Shown in pieces: positions 11,897 to 24,397 of a stretch of 64,000 nucleotides of DNA (its first letter is position 1; each line of letters starts with the position of its first letter). Source of the stretch: Begonia masoniana (taxonomy: Eukaryota > Streptophyta > Magnoliopsida > Cucurbitales > Begoniaceae); NCBI GenBank assembly GCA_022432975.1, contig CM039502.1:548375-612374 (forward strand), read 5' to 3'. The notes under the pieces are model-generated. The model worked only from the letters and a program-made list of their open reading frames with translations. It was not told the DNA's origin and ran no database searches. The translations under genes and the position numbers were made by a program.

Positions 11897-12564
11897 CATC
11901 TTTTGTGCATCACTTTTACGGCCGAGGACGGACGGAATGGAATTTGATATTGTAAGGAAAGTTGGGTATTCCCCATCACTACTCTTAAGTTCTGTCTGTG
12001 AAGGTGTTAAATTTGACTTTTTCAAACTTGTACCTGGAGTTGTGGTATTTGTGAGGCTTGGATGATGAACTAGTGTTGATTTTGAGCATAATTATGGCAA
12101 ATTTTTCATGTGGTTGGATCTCGAGGACCCAATTACAGTTGATGCCAAATGAAAGCTAAAGTCGACAGCAGATGCAGCAAACAGATGGGGACTTTGGCTG
12201 TTTTCACGTGATTTATTTTGAAAGAATTGGGTTGAAATATATTGAATGCCGTCTTTTATTAAGATCACAGCAAGGTGAAGGAGAGAGCGGAGAAAGGAGC
12301 CAGAGGAGGCCTGGTTATTTAATTCAAACCCATTTCATTTGACCGTTGCCCCAACGTTCCCAATTACTAAATTTTGAAAAAGTCAGCACCTTTTCCGTTC
12401 GTTCTCTGTGAATTGGTTCCCACCGCTTGATAAATCCACCCCCTCTTTTCTCCATCGGTCTTCTGAGAGTGAAGAAGCTCATGAAAGCCAACGTGTTCTT
12501 TCTCTAGTTTCTCTTCTTCTTCTTCTCCTGTTTCAAGCTCTGCAAATTTTGAAGCTTTTCAGCT
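11897..12564. other. Intergenic between NFD6-like and DUF936 genes
   Basis: This contains the 3' flank of the NFD6-like gene and the promoter and leader of the DUF936 gene, with a CTTCTT-rich leader near 12508-12535. No gene was recognised. Confidence 0.5.
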
Positions 12565-14443
12565 ATGGCCGCGCTGGCTCCTGGCGTTTTGTTGAACTTG
12601 GTAAATGCAATGAATTCTGGCTTGAAACCCACCGGCGAGCATAGGAGCTCGCTCTTACAGGTCACCGACATCGTTCCAGCGGAGCTGGATGAGAAAAGCC
12701 TCTGGCCGAAACATGGATTCCACATCAAAGTATCCGATTCTTCCCACTCGATATACGCGAGTCTTCCTTCTGATCAAGACGATTTTGTTTTGAGTAATAA
12801 AATTCAGCTCGGCCAGTTCATTTACGTTGATAGATTGGAAACGGGATCGCCAGTTCCGGTCGTTAAAGGTGCCAAACCTCTCCCCGGACGGCATCCTGTT
12901 GTCGGGACACCGGAACCTATTATGGGTCTACGAGAAAGAGGAGAGAAAGTGGACCATACGTCAGTCGGAAAGTTTTCTGCTCCGAGAAGGGGTTCTTGGG
13001 GAGGAAAAAATGGAGCGGACGGTTTATCTTCGCCGATGGTCTGTAAGCCAGTTCCTTTGAATTTTGACCAGTGTACGCCGGCGAAGGAGATTCCCAATTT
13101 AACCTCTGCAAGAAATCAGAGTATATTTCCGGCGACTCCCTCCACGAGAGGGAAAGCCGGAAAGGACGGGAGCAGCGGCGGAGGGATTCGAAGTTCTTTC
13201 AGCGGTGGAATGCTGTCGAAAATGGCTGATACGAAAGGAGAAACGCCATCTCTGTTGAGAAAAACCTGCGTTGCTACGTCTTCTTCAAAATTCACACGGA
13301 ATAGAACTATTGGCGAAGGAGAGACGAAGATCTCGATGAGCTCTTTCAAGTCAGCTGTAGGTACATTTTTCCTCTGAGCTTTAAATTACACAGCAAATTA
13401 CTCCGTTAGTGCTTTCATCTCTACAAATCTCTGTTCTTTTCTGATTTGAAAACCTCCATTATCGAACAGAAAAAGAAGAACTCCACTCCACCAAGAATTT
13501 CATCTAAAGTAGAAGGAGAAGCCCAGAATTTAGCTATCTCAAAGACGAATAATTCAGTATCAGATCAAACAGCCAGTCTTTCCATGAGTTTACCAGGAAA
13601 CCTTTGTTCGCTGGGGAAGGTGACTGACTGTTGAACTCATTGTTTGAAAAATGATTCAAATCAATTTTGTTTTAAAATTCGAAAAGCGTTTTGTTCTGTC
13701 TAAGAACAGTTCATGTGTGTTCAATTTGATAGGAAGCTCTCCAACAGAGAGAAACAGCTCAGAAGATTGCCTTAAGAGCACTTAGAGATGCTTCAGCCAC
13801 CGAATCCATCGTTAGATCTCTCAAGTATATATGTTCTCTTCCAATTATACAATTATACATTCTGAAACCAAACAAGAAATTCCTCAATTTCTGCTAAAAT
13901 GAGCAGCTTTGTTTTGTGTTTTTTTGCAGGATGCTTTCTCATTTGAGTAAATCAGCCAGACCTGAATCTCCGACTCCCAGTTTCGAAAAATTTCTCGAAT
14001 TTCACCAGCAGATGGTGCAGGCAGTGGCTGATATGGCGGCCATTGAAGAAGCTACATCAGCTACAATGTTAGCTCAAACCATCAACACGAAAGAAGAAAC
14101 TCCAATTCTTCATGAAATCAAACACAACTCTCTGGACCAGACCCGTAATCCAGAATCAAACACGCCCAAAAAAAGACGAGAGTTACACAAATCCTTAGCA
14201 ATCTCAGAAACTAACGAGCAGAAAGGGAAGGAGGGTGATGAAAACAAGAAAACGCCATTGAATTCCAGCTTGGGAAGCACGATTGAACTGGGGAAGAAGA
14301 TCGAGAAAGAAGCTGGAAACTGGTTCATGAGCTTTGTAGAGAAGGCAATGGAAAAGGGTATGAGGAAAACAAGAGGAGAAGGAGATGAAGATATTAGAAA
14401 AGTTTCCTCAGTCTCTTCTACTCAGAGTTATCAATTGGGTTGA
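12565..14443 (+). CDS. DUF936 family protein
   Basis: Four exons: 12565-13356, 13470-13619, 13733-13824 and 13930-14443, about 515 residues. The N-terminus [19 protein letters not shown] with [21 protein letters not shown] and [18 protein letters not shown] is the conserved head of the plant DUF936 family. The middle is Ser/Gly/Lys-rich and low in complexity. The C-terminal part carries a helix-rich block ([20 protein letters not shown] and [20 protein letters not shown]), also seen in this family. Exon 1 ends at GCT before donor GTAGGT, which keeps phase 0 into KKKNSTPP; the alternative AG|GT three bases on breaks the frame. Molecular function is unknown; Arabidopsis members are described as plant-specific and some as microtubule-associated. 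No lesions seen. Confidence 0.88.
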
Positions 14444-14762
14444 GGTAGAACAGGAGGGTGGCAGTGATAATCGGCTTCTTCAGTCTAAAGCTGCTCAGAT
14501 TGCCCGGAAATTACGAATTAAGCTCAAAAATCCTTGATCATATTTGTTTGATCTGTGTTCTCATCCATTGTACACCACCCATTTCATGTATTCTTTCATT
14601 GAAATACGATTATTTACTTGTCGACTTTGTTTGTTTAGAAATATGATTAATCTTATCTATGTCTTATCTATGTTTGTTGAGAAGTTTGAGCAGTCAGCTT
14701 AAACGACGTCGTATCTTTCGTCATGCAATTCATAGGGAACGAAAGGGAAAATCTCTTATCCG
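14444..14762. other. Intergenic between DUF936 and RlmN-like genes
   Basis: This is a 319-bp gap holding the DUF936 3' UTR and the start region of the RlmN-like gene. Nothing else is seen. Confidence 0.5.
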
Positions 14763-17700
14763 TTGCAGTCTCAGATGGGTCGTGTTTGGATGAGGGGTCT
14801 GCTAGTTAGAACGAAGGCTTCCCTGCTTCTCCCGAAGCCTCCAATGGCTTCTTCATCCTTCGCTACTACTCCCGCATATCATCATCCCGTCTCTTTCCCT
14901 TCCTTACGGCTTCCTCTTCCTCGTCTCATTTCCTTTACTTTCTCAGATCGTCGTCGCCTCTCAGCTTCCCCGTGCCTTTCTAAGTCGTCTTCTCCTTTAC
15001 TCTCTCGCGACCATTCGGACTTCGATTTCGGTCGGTGTATTTCTTCTTGTCCAATTTTTCTTCTTTGGGTTTACGAGCAACAATTGTTCCGTAGTTTGAT
15101 GTGTTCTTGTATCTTTTTTTATACTCGGACATGAGTTTTGCAAAGGATATGAAAACTACAAACAAGTTTTGATTTTCTTGTAGGAGGAGATGAATGCACG
15201 AAAATTTCGAAGAAAAATGGGAAGTTTCTTCTGAAGGGAATGAGTTACTCTGAGCTGGAAGTAGGTTGGAGCTATAGTTCTTACTTGTTTGTTCATATGT
15301 ATTTACCCTTTCTTGTGAAGTGTTGCTTTTTTTTTTCCCCAGCTTACTGACTGTTGGTTTTGCTTTCAATACAATTGCTTTGCTGGTTAGAAATAATAAA
15401 TTGATCTATATTTGGCAACTTCCATAAATATGGTTGTATGTACAAGTATTATATGAATAATCCAAATTATTTAAGAGAGTTCTTGTGCCTGAAGTGTTAT
15501 GAAATAGCTTTTGCCCCAACTGCCTTAATTTTGTAGTATTAGAGCAGCGTTCCCTCAAAAAGGTTTTCGAATATGTATCTCTAATTCTGCTTGTTGGACT
15601 ATGTTTTGTTAGAAATGGGTTCAATTGCATGGATACCGACCAGGTCAAGCGCTAATGTTGTGGAAACGCCTCTATGGTAAAGGCATTTGGGCGCATAATG
15701 GCGATGAGTTAGAAGGTTTTATCAGTTTTTTCTTTGTTTCTTTTGCAATCTAATTTTTACGATAGACCATTATTAATGTAAAAGAATTTCTATTCAGAAG
15801 TTTATAAGATTAGTGTTAATGCTGTTAATATGTTGCCCTCATGTTGTGGCTAATTGATTCACTATGGTAATCTTTTATCCATTGTTTGTATAGGTTTGAA
15901 CAAGGATTTTAAGAAAATGTTGACTGAAAAGGCTGAATTCAAGGCATTGTCTTTGCGAGAGATTCTAAATGCAGCTGATGGAACTAAAAAGGTTGATTTA
16001 TCTGTTGCAACCTTTTAGTTGCTTTATGCTGCTTTTTTCTACTCAAGTAGAGTCTCCTTAAAAGAAATTTCAATGAGGCATATAGGGCTGTTCTAACTTT
16101 CATTACTTTTCTCAAAAAATATTGATTCTGAAACTCTCAGGAGGTTGCAGATTTTATTCACTCTGGATGATGGGCTGGTTATAGAAACTGTCATCATACC
16201 ATGTGAGAGAGGCAGGACCACTGTTTGTGTTTCAAGTCAAGTGGGTTGTGCCATGAACTGTCAATTTTGTTTCACCGGCAGGCAAGCTTCAGATTTCCTA
16301 CTTCCATGGATGTAGTAGTATTTTTTTACTGTTTGTAAATGGTTTTTTTTTTACCTTTAATTGAGCAGGATGGGCTTGACGAGACATCTTACTGCTGCTG
16401 AGATTGTAGAGCAGGCTGTCTTTGCAAGGCGATTACTCACGAGTGAAGTTGGTTCCATTACCAACGTTGTTTTCATGGTATGTTCTTGATCTAGGGCTGG
16501 GCCTAAAAATATTCTTATAATCATGTTAGTAATATGTGGTGCTTTTTTATTTTGCAAAGTTTTATCAGATTCATATCTCATGGGTCAGAATGGGTCTTTT
16601 GGCATCTTTGATGTAGCCAAAAGTTTTAGTTTTCTTTCTTGGTATAACTATAAAAAGGATGTGAAATAGGGGATGGGAGAACCACTTCATAACATTGACA
16701 ATGTCATTAAAGCTGCGGACATAATGGTGCACGACCAAGGACTCCATTTCAGTCCTCGCAAAGTCACTGTTTCAACAAGTGGTCTCGTCCCCCAGCTGAA
16801 ACGTTTCCTGCATGAAAGTAATTGTGCTTTAGCTGTTAGTTTGAACGCAACAACCGATGAGGTATCGTCTTTTCCGCTGATTGGCTTGACTTGTATGTTG
16901 CAACAATTTCTTTACTGGGAATTGATCATTACAGGTTAGAAACTGGATAATGCCAATAAATCGGAAGTATAAGTTAGGTTTACTGCTTCAGACCCTACGA
17001 GAAGAACTGCGCTTCAAACATAAGTACAAAGTTCTATTTGAATATGTGATGCTTGCCGGGATAAATGACAGGTCAATCGAATCTCTACTTTCTGCACATG
17101 ATTTTCGGTGTTTATGAATCTTCGTCGGAAAATGATAATATGCATAACAAAATCTCCTGCACTCGTCACATTTATAAGCTGCTAAAAAAATACATTTCAA
17201 TGTGAAGCATCTCCCAAAGTATTTTATTTGAAGAGAGTTGCACAGGCTTAATGCTGTGTTCTCTTTAATATTTATCATTCTGTATTCATTATTAGAGGTC
17301 AAGAATATTGTCCACTGTGTTTGGACTTGAGAAATCTTGATATAATACTTCATAGTAGTGTCAATCTTTCTTCATAGTATGACTAGCATGCCTATTCTGA
17401 TTCATATAAGATGAAAGTTTCTGTAGAGTTAATTCCATGTATGTCAACTTTGCTCGGCCTGAAACCCGCGTTCTGTTTTGCAGCAAAGACGATGCAAAGA
17501 GGCTTGTCGAACTTGTTCGGGATATTCCTTGCAAGATTAATCTCATCTCCTTCAACCCTTATAGTGGAACTCAATTTAGACCCACAAGTGAGGAGAAAAT
17601 GATTGAATTTCGGAATCTTTTGGCCGAAGGAGGGTGCAAGGTCTTCTTAAGACCGAGTAGAGGTGATGAACAGATGGCTGCTTGTGGTCAGCTCGGCAAG

Positions 17701-17772
17701 CCTGGTACTGTCCAAGCGCCATTACTCCGTGTGCCCGAGCAATTTCGAATGGCCATGCAAGCATCTGCTTGA
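14763..17772 (+). CDS. RlmN/Cfr-family radical SAM RNA methyltransferase, organelle-targeted
   Basis: Nine exons: 14763-15030, 15184-15260, 15613-15715, 15894-15991, 16151-16281, 16369-16477, 16670-16861, 16935-17071, 17484-17772; about 467 residues from the first Met (Mets at 14775 and 14844 are alternatives). The Ser/Arg/Pro-rich N-terminus looks like a transit peptide. The radical-SAM cluster motif C-X3-C-X2-C is at C215, C219, C222, and the two RlmN methyl-transfer cysteines map to C208 (TVCVSSQVG) and C439 (AACGQL). GMGEPLHN and [10 protein letters not shown] are also family-conserved. RlmN makes 2-methyladenosine in 23S rRNA and some tRNAs; this copy probably acts on organelle RNA. Intron 5 (16282-16368) has a GC donor, AG|GCAAGC. 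Acceptor GTTGCAG before 16151 is used because the earlier AG puts a stop in frame. The gene looks intact. Confidence 0.9.
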
Positions 17773-18221
17773 CTTAGAAAGATACTTTTATTAGGCTGAT
17801 TTCTATGAAATGGCTCATTCAAATTTTTACTTTTTTGACTTTTCACTGATTGAATCAATTCAAGGATGAAATAAATTATAAGTAATTAAAATAATTTATT
17901 ATTCGAATGTTTTTTTTGGCTTTCAAATAGGCATAAAATTATTATCGAAAAAATAAATTTTAAATTACCATATTAAATTGATACATAAACACACTCTAAA
18001 TAGCATAAATAAATAAATTATTGAAAATATTTTATATTGTATGTATGTTTTATTCATGTATGTTTTTTTTTGTCCATGTAATATAATTAATTAAAATAAA
18101 TTGCGTCGTAAAAGTATAAAGCTTTCTGTGACGCGTAAATGCTTAGTGCTTACTTTAAGCATTTGCCACTTTTCCTTTGCTTGGTTCGTAGCTCTCTGTT
18201 TGCAGTTCCACTTTGTTGAAG
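17773..18221. other. Intergenic between RlmN-like and SAMHD1-like genes
   Basis: AT-rich sequence, especially 17870-18110, with no recognisable gene. The SAMHD1-like promoter and leader lie toward the right end. Confidence 0.5.
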
Positions 18222-21200
18222 ATGGGAGCTCCTTCACATGGCAACCTCTCGCCGGACCGTCGGTTATTAAAGCACGTACACGACAATGTTCACGGCAACA
18301 TCTATCTCGAGCCGGTATACTGAAATTTGACGAATTCTAGCTTCTCGTCATGTTGGAGAGTTTCTCTATTCCCAGTCACTAGTCATAGTCATAAATTTTG
18401 TCATGCTTTATTTTCTGGAATTTTGAATTGCTTGATTTTTATTATTATTATTATTTTGTCTCAGTTGATGTTCCATTCTATTATTTCACAACCAGTCATT
18501 TTCTAATAAGAAAACGTGTGAAAGTTCAGATTAAACAGATTAGTTACTGGGCTGGTGACCAAAATCTATTTTGTTTTGTGATTTTTAGTTTCATTTTTGT
18601 AAATTATACATGTAATGATACTGAGTTGGAAAAACTTTGCTTTAGCATCCTATGACTTACTTGTTTATAAAAAAACTGTTTTGTTATCACACAAAAAAAA
18701 GGAGGGGGGGGGGGGGGGAGGGGGGAATTTGCTAGCATTCTCCATCTTGCACTTAATACATGGTGAAACTTTGTGATACAAAGTAAGGTAAAGGAAATCA
18801 TTGTGGTACAAATGTAATTAGATGATTAACCATTAGTGGAGGTATAGTTTGTTATGAGTACAAGAGTGAAGTGTGTGAGTAGTGAAAGTGACTTGTAACC
18901 GTCCTAGAGAATCTATATAATGGGTGAAAATGTTTAGGGAATTATCAATTATCATTTATTATCAAATGAATGTTTTTATCTCTTTGAGAAGAATGTTTTC
19001 GAGTCTACACTAGACTTGTGGTTTCCAAGTTTAGAGGTTTTTTTCTAGATTTGTGGCTGTTTTCTTGAGTTATTTTACATTTCGTTTGACTATTCATCCA
19101 CCACGCAACACTTTGATTGGCGTACTATAGCTTAACTGTATATTCAAGGCAACTTCTGGTTTTTGCAGCTTTTTTTGCAGTTCATTGATACAAAACAATA
19201 CCAGAGGCAAGTTTGAGTTATTGTTAACTACTCTGAGTTATCTATTATGATTAAGTCTGACACATTTCTTTCACATCCCACTGCAGGCTTCGTGATCTAA
19301 AGCAACTTGGTGAGTTGAACTTTATTGGATTAATTTTTTAAATCATTTGTAATTTCAGTGTTAATTTAGTTGATCATGTTATTGTATAAGATAGTCTTGT
19401 TATGTATAAAGTTATCTATTGAAAATCAGTGCCGTAGCTATAACATTATCTGAAGATATCTTCTTGGAATGCTTTTATGCTCAGTATCCTTTCATAGTGG
19501 ATTCATATTACATTTGTCAAGCTGTGTTGGACCCAATCATGGACCAAAATTCAGTTTTGGACTTATTGGATGATGCATCTAAGTGAATTCGAAAGGATGA
19601 AATTGTAGGGCATGTTTAAATATTTACATATGAAGATATGTGTGTGAATCTGCATCATATGTACTTATGTCATGACTAGGAATCCCGTTCTCACCTCTTA
19701 CCTTCAACGTTCATGTTATAATTTTCCGCATTTGACTCCTGGTTTTCTGAAGGATTTAATCGCATAGTTGAATTATACTCCACAAGGCAAGAGAACACTT
19801 GTATAATTAGTGATATTAATCACACTAAAAATGGCATTGCATGAATTTAATTAAACTAACTGTCTAGCTTATAAATTGCCTATTGTGTTGGTAAATACTT
19901 TAATCTAGCATCCTTGGGTTGATGATTCTCTTTCTACCATCAGCATAGGAGAAAAGTAAATAACTTTTGTGAGTCTGCCAAAAGAAGGTTGACAAAGTTT
20001 AAAGATATAAGGACCACTATAGTGTTTCCGGTGACTGTCTTAGTCGTTCACTCATTTAGTTTCAGAGTATTCAAATAGTTATGACAGTTCTGTTACATGA
20101 ATCCAGGACTGGTGAACATGGTTTACCCAGGGGCTGTGCATTCTCGGTTTGAACATTCACTAGGGGTTTATTGGCTGGCTGGTGAAGCTGTTAATACAAT
20201 TAAAACTCACCAAGTAGAAAAAATAAAATTGCATTCTTGTCATTCTCACGTGTTGCTTCTAGATCTATTACTGTGACTGGTACATGCCATTCTTTCAGGG
20301 TTTGGAGCTTGGCATTGAGCGGAATGATATAAAAACAGTCAAACTTGCTGGTGAAATTTTATGACGTTGCAACTTTCAGATTTCTCTTGTTTGCGTCCTC
20401 TAATTCAACAATATTTGCTACCTTCTATATAGGGCTCTTACATGACATTGGCCATGGACCATTCAGCCACTTGTTTGAGCGTGAATTTCTTCCAAGTGTT
20501 CTTAATGGTCTGAAATGGTGATTTTTATGTTCTCATCCAACACCTGGTTTCTGATGATTTTGCCCTTTATGTTCAATTTTTTGCATCAATCGTTTATCAT
20601 CGTCTTTTTCTGCACTTTTGAAGTGGCTTTACTTCTCTTTTCAATCATAAAGTCTCTCGTGAAGTTTGATTCTGTGAGAAGACTTCCTCCAGTGAAGTAG
20701 TAAATGCTGTTAATATTTGCAGGTCCCATGAAGAAATGTCTATGAAGATGATAGATTACATGGTTGACGAACATAACATTGAAGTTGATTCTGAAATTCT
20801 TAAGAAAGCAAAGGTTGAATTCTTAATGAAAATGGAATCGAATTCATCTGAGTGGCCATCCTACTTTTTCTGTTTAAGTTATATTTTTTCATTCTAATAT
20901 ATATATATTTTTTTTTTGAGAGTGACTTTCATTTGCTGAGATTATTCTTCAGACTTCATGTCTCCAACTTCTTAAAGTGTCATGACGCGATTTGTTTTTT
21001 CACTCATAGGAAATGATAAATACCTGCCCTGAGAATGATTCACAAATAGTAAGTCCTTCACCACAGAATTAGGACACTTTTACCATGTTTTTCTTTTCCC
21101 ATGACCTTCGTTGATAGATGTCTGATATCTACTTAATTTAACATGTAGAGATCAAAAGAGAAGAAATTTTTATATGATATTGTTGCAAATGGTAGAAATG

Positions 21201-23374
21201 GAATAGATGTTGACAAGTAAGTCAAATACGTGTATAGTCATTTGTTATGTACATAAATCTGAAGTTGATTTGAGTTCTGTTTTATGTTTTGATATTCAGA
21301 TTTATAAATCCATTTTGCTTCTGTAGGTTTGACTACCTTGTTCGAGACTCCAGGGGATGTGGTGTGGGCTGCAACTTTCAGTTTCAAAGGTTTGTGCTCA
21401 TGATTTCGGGTAGTTATGTTGAAAAGCGGCTCTTATAGTATTTTGATATATGCAATCCTAAGGGTTAAGCTTGTGAGCGGACTTATTGCCAATTTTGATC
21501 TCTTCTATGTTTTTTTTCTCCTGAAAAAAGAACTTCTAAAAGATCATGATTTCCTTTAATCTTGCAGGCTTATGGAAACTATGCGAGTTATGGGTGATGA
21601 GATATGTTATCGTGCAAAGGATTGTGAGCAATCGTTGGAAATTTATAGTTATCATTGTTTGCTTACATCTAAAACTATGGTTTGACGTGACTTTGTTATT
21701 GTGGTCAGATCTAACAATTCATAAGTTATTTGCCACTCGTGCTGACTTGCATCGCACTGTTTACACTCATGCAAAAGTAAAGGTATGCATAGCTTATTGC
21801 TTTCATATATGTTTTCATTACACAGGAGTAATGATCCTATCTATGAATACTGTTTGATCAGGCTATCGAACTCATGGTTGTGGATGCTCTGACAAAAGCA
21901 AACGAACATCTTAACATTGTCTCGTCAATTAATGACCCAGCGAAGTACTGGAAGGTTGAGATTTTAAATTATGGTTAAGTGATTTTGTTCAGTTTAATTT
22001 GCCTGGCTAGGCTGGTTGGACTATCGACATTTTTTTTTGTTTTTCATGACAAATATTAGAGTTGAGAACAAATAGTGCTTTTAGAAGTGTCAACATATTT
22101 GCGAAGTGCTGAAGTTCTTCATACTAATAAATAGTTTCTTTTAAGTGGTAAAATTTTATGACATTAGAACTATTCATTATAACTAGCAGTTGGACGATTC
22201 TATACTGAAAAATATTGAAACCTCTACCAGTATAGAGCTGAAGGAATCCAGAGACTTGATCCTACGAATTCGGAGAAGAGATCTCTACCAGGTAATGTTG
22301 ATTGTACAAAAAATTGCCATTTTTCTGATAGAAGTTAGCTCTACTGGATTGATCTGATTCAGTAGTTTTGACCGTTTTTCAAGTTCTGCAATGAGTGTTC
22401 TGTTCCAAAAGAAGAAATGGATTACTTCAAGAACATCACTCCCCAGGATATTGTTTGTTCTCAGGTCTGAAGAGCATATAGAGTTTGTTATTTTATTTTA
22501 ATTAACTAAATGTGATATAATGTGGAACGGTATTTTTTCATTCAGAAAAATGGAGGCGTAATGCTTAAAGAAGAAGATGTTGCAGTCGTCAATACTAAAA
22601 TTGATATGACGCTTGGAAGGGATAATCCTCTTAAAAGGTAACCAATTAAAATATGAATACAGTCTAATTTGCTTTTCATCTGATTGGTTTAACATCAGTG
22701 AACTAATATCACAATCTCTTTCCCTTTTCCAGGGTCAATTTTTTTAAGGTACTAAAACATATCTACATCCCAATTTTTTTTCGTCGATTTATTTATATAT
22801 ATCATCGACGTATTCAGCCAAGGATTTGACATTACGAATAATTGAATATTTAAGCAATTCCTACCATAAGACCTTAGCCTAGGGATTAGTTTTATTAAAA
22901 CTGAATAAAAGTACTTGTAGAACATTTTATATTTATGGGATGAATCACTAAACTTAACCCCCATATGGGGTTAGATGTTGCTTTTTGTCCTATCCTCTTG
23001 TAGTACAACTGATAATGCTATTATTTGGCCAAAGTTTCTCTCTCGATACATTCAATCTTACCAGGATTATGAAAGCAACGACAAATTTACCATTGAAGGC
23101 GATAGAGTCAGTCACTTACTTCCTGCATTCTATCAGGACATGATCGTGAGAGTGTATTCAAAGAAACCCGATTTGGTTCGTATAAAAACGCTTGTTTCCA
23201 ATATCATGAATTGAAGTTTGTATATAATTACAGGAGTAATGTAATGCGTATGGTGTTGAGTAGGTGGGAGCAGTGTCTGAGGCCTTTGAAAACTTTCAGT
23301 TGAAGACTTACGGAAAGAAAACACAGGTCCATGCAACTCCCGAGAAGAAGATACGACCAAGGTATATAAATTGA
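18222..23374 (+). CDS. SAMHD1-like HD-domain deoxynucleoside triphosphate triphosphohydrolase
   Basis: Nineteen exons: 18222-18314, 19169-19206, 19287-19309, 20107-20213, 20299-20350, 20433-20517, 20723-20813, 21010-21048, 21149-21216, 21327-21389, 21568-21623, 21709-21782, 21862-21954, 22190-22291, 22384-22464, 22546-22637, 22733-22748, 23065-23175, 23264-23374; all phases agree and give about 464 residues. The HD signature is complete: R65 and H68 in HSRFEHSLG, H108-D109 in LLHDIGHGPFSH, and D238 in CYRAKD. FATRADLHRTVYTHAK and YQDMIVRVYSKKPDL match plant SAMHD1 homologues. Family members cleave dNTPs to nucleoside plus triphosphate. No SAM domain is seen before the HD core, as usual in plant members. 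Intron 2 has a GC donor, AG|GCAAGT. Exons 3 (23 nt) and 17 (16 nt) are microexons. The last exon may extend further in some transcripts. Confidence 0.92.
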
Positions 23375-24397
23375 AGATTAATCGACTATTTTGTCAATAG
23401 ACTAAATGTGTAGTCATTGAAATATCACACACTTCCAAGCTATGTAGATAACACATATAGTCTCGTTTGATGTGAAAATCACTAAGATTGAAGTGTGAAT
23501 CTGAAGGTCTGAATTGAACTTTCTCTGTAACTATACTTAGATTTTGTAGAAACATAAAATAGTTAAGAAAACACAGGTCGAATTTAGCTTCTCCAATCTG
23601 GTATTTTTTTTGTTGGGTTCTCTGTTATTTAAATATTTAAAAATTATCTTAATTATTAGATTAATTAATTAGCATGTTATAAATGAGATTAGATAGTAGA
23701 ATTAGGAGGAAAATTAGTGATTATTCTAATAATAATGATTGATTATTATTAGTACATCTCAGCTCCACGTTGTTTAGTGTAGCAATCATAATAAGATAAT
23801 TAAATTTTTTGTAATATTTCGGCAGATTGGATGGCCGGTCGTGAGCTGTGTTTTTTTGTGACCCACCTTTATTTGGTGTTTGTTTGTTAACTAAATGACT
23901 CCAACATGCGAGACGAAGACCACCCTTTTTTTTTTAATAATTACTTAATTTAGAACATCAAATTAGTGAAAGTTTAGCCTGCATTAACTGTTCCAAGATT
24001 TTAACATGTAGTCCTCCAAAGCCTGCCTGAGAATACAATACCCTCGGTTACATAAAAAAATTAAAAAAAAAAAAAAATCCATATTCTAATCATTGGGTCA
24101 ATGAAGTTATTGAGCTAACTCGGTCTCTGTAGCAATTGGAATAATTTTGGGCTTCAAACATTTATTTATTATTTACGAACAAATCCAATATATGTACGAC
24201 ACTTTATCTAATTTATTACCAAATATTAATGGAATAATATATTTATATTTAAAAAATATATATATCAATGTTTATTCAAACTCTCTTCTTTCTTCCCTCC
24301 TGATAATCCAAGGTTTCCATTGTTGAGCTCTTGCCATTTCGTTTCTCTAGCGAGAGAGAGAGATAGAGAGAGAGTTGACGATTTGACATTTGTGAAC
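23375..24397. other. Intergenic, AT-rich
   Basis: No gene was recognised. 23630-23790 and 24050-24260 are strongly AT-rich with A and T runs. A GA-repeat tract at 24352-24374 lies just before the receptor-kinase start and is probably in its leader. Confidence 0.5.

Noticed and set aside
16141..16150. Upstream acceptor CTCAG ending at 16140 for RlmN-like exon 5
   Set aside because: It gives EVADFIHSG then a stop; acceptor GTTGCAG ending at 16150 gives the conserved ILFTLDDG in phase.
20508..20517. Donor GTCTGA at 20508 for SAMHD1-like exon 6
   Set aside because: It breaks phase with exon 7; using GTGATT at 20518 gives NGLKWSHEEM, which matches the family.
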